Of a DNA stretch of 5,157 nt, positions 1-5,157 are shown one piece after another. Under the pieces are notes generated by a model. It was not told the origin of the DNA. It worked only from the letters and a program-made list of their open reading frames with translations, and made no database searches. How positions within the stretch are numbered: the stretch's first letter is position 1; each line of letters starts with the position of its first letter. The translations under genes were made by a program, and so were the position numbers. Source of the DNA: CAYQQU01 sp964419545 (GTDB lineage Bacteria; Bacteroidota; Bacteroidia; Chitinophagales; Saprospiraceae); contig CAYQQU010000147.1 in NCBI GenBank assembly GCA_964419545.1, positions 1 through 5,157 on the forward strand, written 5' to 3'.

Positions 1-10
1 GCTATGAGCC

Positions 11-28
11 GGAAAAATCCCTTCGGGA
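11..28 (-). terminator. Weak hairpin plus T-run after the last gene
   Basis: On the minus strand, downstream of the last gene, TCCC-GAA-GGGA can fold as a 4-bp stem with a 3-base loop (28-18) and is followed at once by five T residues (17-13). This has the shape of a small intrinsic terminator in the right place to end the operon transcript, 52 bases after the stop codon. The stem is short, so the call is tentative. It directly adjoins the terminal repeat and may be part of the same element. Confidence 0.3.
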
Positions 29-30
29 GA

Positions 31-80
31 ACCCAAAATCTGAGTTTTTCGCTTAAAAGCACTACCTCCAAACAAGCTCT
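31..80 (-). repeat. Left copy of ~50-bp terminal inverted repeat
   Basis: Read on the minus strand from position 80 outward, this stretch begins AGAGCTTGTTTGGAGGTAGT and ends in GATTTTGGGT. It matches the right-end copy base for base except for one missing G in the GCTTTT(G)AAGC core, giving 50 against 51 bases. Similarity stops at the inner edge: beyond position 80 the left reads TAGAAG and the right reads AAATCG. Position 80 is also the last base of the TAA stop of the neighbouring gene. The outer edge cannot be placed, because 30 more bases lie to the left and nothing is visible beyond the right copy to compare. Confidence 0.9.
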
Positions 81-718
81 TAGAAGACACCTCTGCAATT
101 TTCCTTTAATATCACCGTGATCCGGTCCACTTCATTAGCCCCGTTTGGAATATCCTCAAGTTCTAAACCGGGATAAGATAACGCTTCTTTCCAACTTTGA
201 ATGGTAGCGCTAAAAAATTGAGAAGCTGATGGGTCCGTTTCATAAACGATAATATCATACGCTTCCCCTTTGTCACCTCCAAACCGGGTGATGACTTGCC
301 ATTCCCCGTTTCTTTTAAAAGAGGTATTGGTGTGATCCGATTGGGGGTAATATTTATCATCGGAGGGTTTTAACAGGGTCCAAATATCTTTATCATGGTC
401 ATCGGGATAAACCCCCATGGTTAAGATCCGGCATTGGACGGAATCGCCTTCCATCGGCGAGATGACCTGGATCTTTTCAACGGGATACTCTACTTGTAGT
501 TTGTTCCCTTCCACCACCTGTTCCATTTGGCTCAGCGTCGTGGTCATTCCGTAGTAGTATCCACCAAAAATGATCAACAGGAAACCAATGATCCCCAATA
601 GAATTCTCATTCTGATATCCATCAGGCCCAGGGAGGAACCATTTATCTTGATGCTGTCGACGATCGCAATGAGCATCAACCCAGCACCGACAACGAGGAT
701 TACTATTTCTGCAGACAT
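80..718 (-). CDS. Unrecognised two-TM protein with soluble C-terminal domain
   Basis: Function not recognised. Seen: 212 residues. There are two hydrophobic helices at about 4-20 and 37-56, with a basic stretch between them (DIRMR, 34-38). A soluble part follows from about 60 to 212. It is rich in predicted beta-strand and in aromatic and acidic residues, including DIWTLLKPSDDKYYPQ (111-126), NGEWQVITRFG (137-147) and an AYDIIVYE strand (153-160). This strand-rich pattern, with Trp and YYPQ, suggests a beta-sandwich. With a basic loop inside the membrane pair, both the N-terminus and the soluble domain would face the periplasm, although the short helices make this tentative. The gene starts 26 bases after the symporter stop and so is probably co-transcribed. 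A role in sensing or handling the sugar is only a guess from position. The TAA stop sits on the inner edge of the left terminal repeat, so the C-terminus may have been set by that repeat. Coding status rests on length, membrane pattern and operon position. Confidence 0.75.
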   Translation of the reverse strand: MSAEIVILVVGAGLMLIAIVDSIKINGSSLGLMDIRMRILLGIIGFLLIIFGGYYYGMTTTLSQMEQVVEGNKLQVEYPVEKIQVISPMEGDSVQCRILTMGVYPDDHDKDIWTLLKPSDDKYYPQSDHTNTSFKRNGEWQVITRFGGDKGEAYDIIVYETDPSASQFFSATIQSWKEALSYPGLELEDIPNGANEVDRITVILKENCRGVF

Positions 719-744
719 ATTCTACAATTTTAGAAATACCATAA

Positions 745-2175
745 TTACAATTTCCCCCGGCGCGCTTCCAACTCTGCTTTTATTTCTCGCGCCCGCTCTT
801 CTGTCAGGCTGTAGCTCCACATCACCCAAATGGCCAGTCCTGCCGTAAATGCCGGGATGGCGATATCCGCAATGCGCAAATTAGTCATAGTTTCAGCGGT
901 TTGCTGAGCTAACGTTTGGTCGAATCCCACCATTTTTAGAACTGCTCCTCCCAGGACCAACGCCAACCCCTGGCCGAGTTTCACCATCCACCAATAGATG
1001 GCGCCAAAGGTTCCTTCCTTTCGAGGCATCCCATTATTCAATTCATCCAGGTCGCACACATCCGCCGTCATACTCATCATCAAGGTAAACAAACCACCTA
1101 TACCAAACGCCATTAACGGAATAGGCATAAAGATCAACCACGGATTGTCCGGGTTGAACCCCCACCACTTAAGGCCATATCCCACGATGGAAATAGCGGT
1201 GGAAATGATAAAAGCCTTTCTTTTGCCCAATTTGTTGGCCATCCAGGTAATAATGGGAATGATCAAAAAAGCAGTTGCCACTGCACTGACGGTGGAAAAC
1301 CAGGCCGGCCAATTTCCCGCGAGGCCGTAGTCGCCATTGAACATATAGAAGACAATGATAAAGAAGCTGAAAGACGCCACCATCTGAAATCCGTTGAAAA
1401 CCAAAAATGTGGCTCCGCACAACTTAACAAAGGGCTTGTTTTTGCTGACCTCGACGATCCCCTGGAAAAGGTCTTTCAAATTAGAGAACAGAGAACGAAG
1501 CGATAATTCTTTTCTGTTTTCCATATGTGAAGCATCGAGGCCTTTACAGAAAATAGCGGGTAATACCCCTAATAGAATACATATAGCGCCAACCATTATT
1601 GATAGTTGCCGGACACCAACGGCTTGTGATTCAAACAGGTTAGGGTTGGCGATAAGCACCCAAAACCAGGGAACGATCATCCAGGCAATCTGGCCTACAA
1701 TTTGTGAAAAGGCCATCAGGCGGGTACGTTCATTATAATCCGAAGTCATCTCGTAACCCAACCCGATCAAAGGAGTCGAAAAGATGGTATTGCCAATTAA
1801 ATAAACCAGCGATAAGATGAGAAAATACCAGAAGTTGAATGCTTGCGAATTATTTTCATCAAGCTGCCACAAGACGGCAAATAATACCCCGCTTAATATG
1901 GCGCCTGCGAAAATATAGGGCCTTCTGCGCCCAAACCTCGATTTGGTATTGTCAGAAATAAAACCCATGACCGGGTCGGTGATGGCGTCAAATAACCTTG
2001 GCAAACCACCTAAGATCCCTGCCAAAAAAGGGTCCATGCCAAAGGCAGTTAGTAAAAAGAACATGAAAATCCCCAAGGCGCCCGGCAACAGATTATTCAC
2101 CAGGTGGCCGGCGCCGAAGGCTGCCTTTTGCACTATAGGAACTCTGTCACTAGCTGGTGTTGTATATTCTGACAT
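745..2175 (-). CDS. GPH/MelB-family sugar:cation symporter (MFS)
   Basis: Seen: 476 residues with about 12 hydrophobic segments and a hydrophilic central loop (about 211-235), the usual MFS layout. The signature of the glycoside-pentoside-hexuronide family is clear: FDAITDPVMG (62-71), D75, then GRRRP (82-86), the loop between helices 2 and 3. D63 and D67 align with the helix-II acidic residues that bind the coupling cation in MelB. The late motif TADVCDLDE (370-378), followed by R385, K386, E387 and G388, is also typical. Known: the family imports mono- and oligosaccharides with Na+ or H+ across the inner membrane. Inferred: uptake of glucose, gentiobiose or short laminari-oligosaccharides released by the two hydrolases upstream; the exact sugar cannot be read from sequence. 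It starts 36 bases after the GH30 stop. The leader contains GAAGAG close to the ATG, at best a weak ribosome binding site. Nothing suggests a broken gene. Confidence 0.92.
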   Translation of the reverse strand: MSEYTTPASDRVPIVQKAAFGAGHLVNNLLPGALGIFMFFLLTAFGMDPFLAGILGGLPRLFDAITDPVMGFISDNTKSRFGRRRPYIFAGAILSGVLFAVLWQLDENNSQAFNFWYFLILSLVYLIGNTIFSTPLIGLGYEMTSDYNERTRLMAFSQIVGQIAWMIVPWFWVLIANPNLFESQAVGVRQLSIMVGAICILLGVLPAIFCKGLDASHMENRKELSLRSLFSNLKDLFQGIVEVSKNKPFVKLCGATFLVFNGFQMVASFSFFIIVFYMFNGDYGLAGNWPAWFSTVSAVATAFLIIPIITWMANKLGKRKAFIISTAISIVGYGLKWWGFNPDNPWLIFMPIPLMAFGIGGLFTLMMSMTADVCDLDELNNGMPRKEGTFGAIYWWMVKLGQGLALVLGGAVLKMVGFDQTLAQQTAETMTNLRIADIAIPAFTAGLAIWVMWSYSLTEERAREIKAELEARRGKL

Positions 2176-2211
2176 GACTCTTCGTTTTGTTTATTGGCTT
2201 TTCCTGCAGTA

Positions 2212-3705
2212 TCATTTATTGGGAATCATAACGGTTTGTATGGCCCGGGCGCTTATGGTAATCGAGGCTGACCTTTCTTTTAATGAAAGATTAATATCCT
2301 TCGCACTTTCACCCGGATTAAAAACCACTACCGCAATAGATCCATTTGGGTTTTGCGCAGCGGTCACCATTAGATCAGGATCCGGATTTTCAAACCCGAT
2401 CCTTGTCGCGCCGGGACGAATAAATTTACTAAAATGTGCTAAAGTATAATATAGTGGCGTGAAATATACCTCGTCTTGTTCCGGATCGACGATCACCGGC
2501 GCCACACACCAGTTCTCGAACCAGTTGGGCCCGCCCTGCCGGTTCAGGACCATATTCCAGTCCACCCAGCCGTCCACCCAGTTGTTGAGGCAGCCGATGA
2601 TGTCGCGGGCGTAGCGATATACGGGAACGTACTTCGGATGCAGGTGCTTCTGGTCTTCCGGCGCCCAGTCCCAGCCCCAGTCGGTGGCTTCTTTGGACCA
2701 GTACCACTGGTCGTCCTGCCATTGGGGTACTTCGGCGTCCACACAAGCCTCGGACTGGATCAGGTATTTATCCGGGGCCGCGTCGTGGGCGTACTGGAGC
2801 GATTCGGGAAACCAGTCGTAGGTGCTGGCGTACCAGTGCACGGCCGTGCCGTCGAAGTACCGGGCGGCCTCCTCATCCTCGTACATCGCGTCGACCCATT
2901 CCTTTAGTTCTTCTCCCCGGTTCTGATCATAGCCGAGCACCACCACGTCGTGGCCGTCCGATTCCAGGCGCGGGCCCAGGTGGTTCTTCACGAAGTCGGT
3001 CATCTCCTGCGGGGTGAAGTGCATGCTCTCCCAGTTGTTGTTGTTGCCCAGGGGTTCGTTCTCCACGGTGAAGCCCCAAATATCGATCCCTTCCGAGCGG
3101 TAGGCTTCAAAATACTTCGAGAAGAACAGGGCCCAGGTATCGTAGTACTCGGGCAACAGCTTACCGCCGCGCCAGTCGTTATTGTCTTTCATCCAGGGAG
3201 GCGCCGTCCAGGGGGAGGATATTATCTTGAATCCGTCTTTGGATACCGCCATAGCGTCCTTGATCATTGGAATGATGTCGTCGCGGTCCTCCTCTATCGA
3301 AAAATGCTCCAGGTTTTTATCGCCGGCTACCGGTGCGTAGGAATAGTTATCCAGGGAGAAATCACAGGAGTTCATGTGGGTGCGGGTCAGGGAATACCGG
3401 GCGCCGCTTTCCCCAAAGTAGGCCTCCAGTATCCGTCCGCGGTTCTCCGGTCCCAGTTGGTTAAGCAGGTAGGCGGACGCTTCGGTGAAGGAGCCTCCGA
3501 ACCCGGTGATGGTTTGAAAGGTTTCATCGGGCGATAATTGGAGGTTTACCGGATTGTCACCGGGAGAAAATCCCGTTAATTTTTCGAGCTGATTGCCACC
3601 GGCGGAGGTTTCAAAAACCTCCACTTCCAGGGAATTGTCGGAATTACAAGCGCTGAACATGAGCACTAATAACAGGGTGGAACCATAGGGGTAGCATCTT
3701 TTCAT
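2212..3705 (-). CDS. GH30 beta-glucosidase/beta-1,6-glucanase lipoprotein
   Basis: Seen: 497 residues. A short signal peptide ends in the lipobox FSAC (C20). The (beta/alpha)8 catalytic domain runs from about 55 to 420 and opens with ITGFGGSFTEA (66-76). SPWTAPPWMK is at 164-173. TVENEP (213-218) gives the acid/base E217, and SEACVD (318-323) gives the nucleophile E319. Both match the catalytic glutamates of human glucocerebrosidase (NEP and TEA contexts). A beta-sandwich typical of the family closes the protein (about 425-495). Known: GH30 includes glucosylceramidases, beta-glucosidases and beta-1,6-glucanases, and marine Bacteroidota pair GH30 with GH17 on laminarin, where GH30 removes beta-1,6 branches. 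Inferred: debranching of a beta-1,3/1,6-glucan outside the cytoplasmic membrane. The subfamily, and so exo versus endo action, cannot be set by eye. The length is normal and the gene intact. The coding core is much richer in GC than its 3' end (see findings). The ATG follows an A/T-rich leader and gives an ideal signal peptide. Confidence 0.93.
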   Translation of the reverse strand: MKRCYPYGSTLLLVLMFSACNSDNSLEVEVFETSAGGNQLEKLTGFSPGDNPVNLQLSPDETFQTITGFGGSFTEASAYLLNQLGPENRGRILEAYFGESGARYSLTRTHMNSCDFSLDNYSYAPVAGDKNLEHFSIEEDRDDIIPMIKDAMAVSKDGFKIISSPWTAPPWMKDNNDWRGGKLLPEYYDTWALFFSKYFEAYRSEGIDIWGFTVENEPLGNNNNWESMHFTPQEMTDFVKNHLGPRLESDGHDVVVLGYDQNRGEELKEWVDAMYEDEEAARYFDGTAVHWYASTYDWFPESLQYAHDAAPDKYLIQSEACVDAEVPQWQDDQWYWSKEATDWGWDWAPEDQKHLHPKYVPVYRYARDIIGCLNNWVDGWVDWNMVLNRQGGPNWFENWCVAPVIVDPEQDEVYFTPLYYTLAHFSKFIRPGATRIGFENPDPDLMVTAAQNPNGSIAVVVFNPGESAKDINLSLKERSASITISARAIQTVMIPNK

Positions 3706-3741
3706 TTTTTAGAATTACTGGTCAGGAAAATGAACTACTTA

Positions 3742-5043
3742 TTACTCGCTTACCGGTTCTCTGACCGGTGGCGCCAGAACCTCTTCGAGCAGGGCGGCTT
3801 CGTCGCCGCCGTAGGTCTTAGCGATCGGTCGCCCTCCTCTGCCCAAGCCTTCAAAAACGCCTTTATCTACTAAATCCCAAAGGGCGTATTTGGCCTGCCC
3901 GTCAATCGTAAAGAGCCCAAAGTGATTTTCCGAACCGCCCGGGTTCTGGGCGTCTTTCCAGTGCTCATCAAAAGCTTCAAAGTAGAAACAGGAAATACCG
4001 GCTTCATTGGTCCATTCCCGCATAAGCTGGTGATAAAGGGCTTCCTTGTATTCATCGGTGGCTTTGGAGCCCTCCGGGCCGTAGTGTCCGTTCGAGGCGC
4101 TCGCCCAGCCTGTTTCCCCGATGTGGAGGGGTTTGTCAACGCCCAGGCTTCTGACGTAGTCAGCGGTGTTTTGGTATTGTGTAATGGCGTAATCCCGGGC
4201 CCGTTCCATGGCCGCGGCGATCTGCTCGCGCTTCGGCAGGCTTTGTTCCTCTTTGGTAATGCCCCAGAAATCAGGGTTATAGTGGGTGTCGTGCATGGGG
4301 TAGGTATGGAGAGAAATGAAATCTACCGCCTGTATAAGCTTTTCCAGGTCTTCGACGTGGTATTCCTCTTCGCCGCCGCCCCAGGAGGCGAAATTATCGG
4401 AGCTGGTGATCCAGAGGTCCTTGGGAAGTTGGCCGGATTGCTTTAAGCCCTGCAGGTGATTGACCCATTTCAGGATCACCCCCGGTTGAACATAATAGCT
4501 GGCGGCCCACTTCACCATAGCTTCGTTGCCCACGGCCAATACTTTTACAATATCCGGATACTCATTGGCCAAAGCGGCAGCCGTTGCAATTTCACCTTCA
4601 TTTCTTTCGCTTTCCGCATTGTGATCAGGTTCCTTGTCAGTCCATGCATGCTTACAATCGATCCAGGCGCCCAGCATGACATACATTTCGAAATCAGGGT
4701 CTTCCTTTTTCAGTTCACTTATTGCTTTTAATACGTTGGAGGCATGCGGCCGGTGAACTTTGTAAGTACGCAAGACTTTGATCCCCATCGCCGATAAGAT
4801 CTTCATGTCTTCCTTGAGTTCGGCTACCGTCGGCTCGATGTCGTGATCCCGGCGCCGGTATCCTCCGTACGAAATAGCTAAATAATCCGGATTCCCCAGA
4901 ATATCTTCAGCTGTGACCGTTTTAACTGATTGGGCTTGATCTGATTTTTTATCAGACTGACTATTCTGACAGGAAAAAAAGAACAAAACAGCCATGGCCA
5001 TTCCGATATATTGAATGCGATGTCTTATCCCGTTCGATTTCAT
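3742..5043 (-). CDS. GH17-type beta-1,3-glucanase-like lipoprotein
   Basis: Seen: 433 residues. The N-terminus has basic residues, a hydrophobic stretch at about 12-23, then FFFSC, a lipobox with the lipidated cysteine at C25. A polar linker follows (about 26-45). The catalytic domain spans about 50-400. It carries the two signatures of glycoside hydrolase family 17: VGNE (171-174; E174 is the likely acid/base) and GETGW (309-313; E310 is the likely nucleophile). Known: GH17 enzymes are retaining (beta/alpha)8-barrel beta-1,3-glucanases or glucanosyltransferases, and marine Bacteroidota use them on laminarin. Inferred: a periplasmic or surface-anchored enzyme that cuts the beta-1,3 backbone. 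The ATG at 5043 is chosen because it gives a proper signal peptide; its leader is A-rich with no close Shine-Dalgarno. It is the first gene of the visible operon, 36 bases ahead of the GH30 gene. The C-terminal tail (about 403-433), rich in Gly, Pro and acidic residues, has no recognised role. Transglycosylation instead of hydrolysis cannot be excluded. Confidence 0.85.
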   Translation of the reverse strand: MKSNGIRHRIQYIGMAMAVLFFFSCQNSQSDKKSDQAQSVKTVTAEDILGNPDYLAISYGGYRRRDHDIEPTVAELKEDMKILSAMGIKVLRTYKVHRPHASNVLKAISELKKEDPDFEMYVMLGAWIDCKHAWTDKEPDHNAESERNEGEIATAAALANEYPDIVKVLAVGNEAMVKWAASYYVQPGVILKWVNHLQGLKQSGQLPKDLWITSSDNFASWGGGEEEYHVEDLEKLIQAVDFISLHTYPMHDTHYNPDFWGITKEEQSLPKREQIAAAMERARDYAITQYQNTADYVRSLGVDKPLHIGETGWASASNGHYGPEGSKATDEYKEALYHQLMREWTNEAGISCFYFEAFDEHWKDAQNPGGSENHFGLFTIDGQAKYALWDLVDKGVFEGLGRGGRPIAKTYGGDEAALLEEVLAPPVREPVSE

Positions 5044-5106
5044 TTTTTCGATTTTATTTGGATAGCCCTCCCCTCATCCGCATGACAAATATCCGGCAAC
5101 CGATTT
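5044..5106 (-). promoter_or_regulatory. Leader of the first gene; no clear promoter
   Basis: This 63-base stretch separates the right repeat from the GH17 start codon. The part next to the ATG is A/T-rich (CAAATAAAATCGAAAAA), a common Bacteroidota leader style. A purine run, GAGGGGAGGG, lies about 25-35 bases upstream of the ATG, too far away to act as a normal ribosome binding site. The closest approach to the Bacteroidota -7 element TAnnTTTG is GATATTTG (one mismatch, at about 5084-5091), with no TTTG at the expected -33 spacing. No convincing operator palindrome was seen. The true promoter may lie upstream, outside the window. Confidence 0.25.
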
Positions 5107-5157
5107 AGAGCTTGTTTGGAGGTAGTGCTTTTGAAGCGAAAAACTCAGATTTTGGGT
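5107..5157 (+). repeat. Right copy of ~50-bp terminal inverted repeat
   Basis: This is the inverted partner of the copy at 31-80. It runs outward to the very last base of the window, so its true outer end is not visible. It carries the extra G that makes GCTTTTGAAGC, a 4-bp stem with a 3-base loop. It lies 63 bases upstream of the first gene, between that gene and whatever precedes it, so any promoter for the operon must lie in those 63 bases, inside the repeat, or beyond the edge. Confidence 0.9.

Larger units (their letters stand above)
80..5043 (-). other. Probable four-gene glucan-utilisation operon
   Basis: Four genes run in the same direction with gaps of 36, 36 and 26 bases, and no hairpin-plus-T-run terminator is visible in any gap, so a single transcript is likely. 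The content is two secreted lipoprotein glycosidases (GH17, GH30), one inner-membrane sugar symporter and one membrane protein of unknown role. This resembles part of a laminarin-type polysaccharide utilisation locus of Bacteroidota. The outer-membrane SusC/SusD pair, a cytoplasmic or periplasmic beta-glucosidase (for example GH3) and a regulator are not in the window. They may be encoded upstream, past the right edge, or elsewhere. Confidence 0.7.

Noticed and set aside
4..117. Short plus-strand frame (38 codons, starting MSRKNPFGRT) that runs through the left repeat
   Set aside because: It mostly translates the repeat itself and then runs antisense into the last gene. The equivalent frame in the right copy is shifted by the one-base indel, so it is not conserved as a protein.
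719..744. A/T-rich 26-base gap considered as an internal promoter for the last gene
   Set aside because: No TAnnTTTG and TTTG pair is present at the proper spacing; simple co-transcription explains it better.
1943..2449. Plus-strand frame spanning the symporter/GH30 junction
   Set aside because: It crosses two well-supported minus-strand genes and their short gap, and has no domain signature.
2429..2907. Long open frames on both strands over the middle of the GH30 gene
   Set aside because: They overlap a gene with intact catalytic motifs, have low-complexity Pro/Arg/Val/Gly-rich translations and arise from the high GC of this stretch.
2950..3537. Plus-strand frame of 195 codons antisense to GH30
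   Set aside because: It lies wholly within GH30, has no recognisable domain, and its valine/glycine-rich translation is typical of an antisense shadow.
3922..4446. Plus-strand frame of 174 codons antisense to GH17
   Set aside because: It is the antisense shadow of a gene with both GH17 catalytic motifs and has no independent support.
5107..5157. Open reading of the repeat in the outward direction (SLFGGSAFEAKNSDFG)
   Set aside because: It has no start codon, is only partly in view, and the left copy is frameshifted relative to it. It could be a remnant of a coding sequence, but the evidence is too thin to call.

Overview
The window looks like a compact glucan-utilisation locus from a Bacteroidota bacterium, probably environmental or marine. 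A Saprospiraceae-, Cytophaga- or Flavobacteriia-like host is plausible, but nothing here fixes the genus. The reasons are: two consecutive glycoside hydrolases with lipoprotein signal peptides, A/T-rich leaders without convincing Shine-Dalgarno sequences, an inner-membrane sugar symporter in the same operon, and moderate, patchy GC.

All four genes lie on the minus strand, so the block is transcribed from right to left. In transcription order they are: a GH17-type beta-1,3-glucanase-like lipoprotein (5043-3742), a GH30 lipoprotein (3705-2212), a sugar:cation symporter of the GPH/MelB family (2175-745), and an unrecognised protein with two membrane segments and a soluble C-terminal domain (718-80). 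The gaps are 36, 36 and 26 bases, which indicates one operon. No gene-free stretch reaches 300 bases; the longest runs from 5044 to the right edge (114 bases).

The most economical reading is degradation of a laminarin-like beta-1,3/1,6-glucan. GH30 would remove or cut beta-1,6-linked glucose, GH17 would act on the beta-1,3 backbone, and the symporter would carry glucose or short oligosaccharides into the cytoplasm. No SusC/SusD pair, GH16, GH3 or regulator is in view. These may lie beyond the right edge.

The least expected structure is at the two ends. A repeat of about 50 bases occurs at 31-80 and, inverted, at 5107-5157. The copies differ only by a one-base indel, so the whole gene block is enclosed between inverted repeats. 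The left copy shares its first base with the stop codon of the last gene. The repeat may be a dispersed element, the arms of a mobile or invertible segment, or simply the reason the sequence ends here. The window alone cannot decide.

Base composition is also uneven. The core of the GH30 gene (about 2480-3180) is near 60% GC, while its 3' end and the symporter gene are near 45%.
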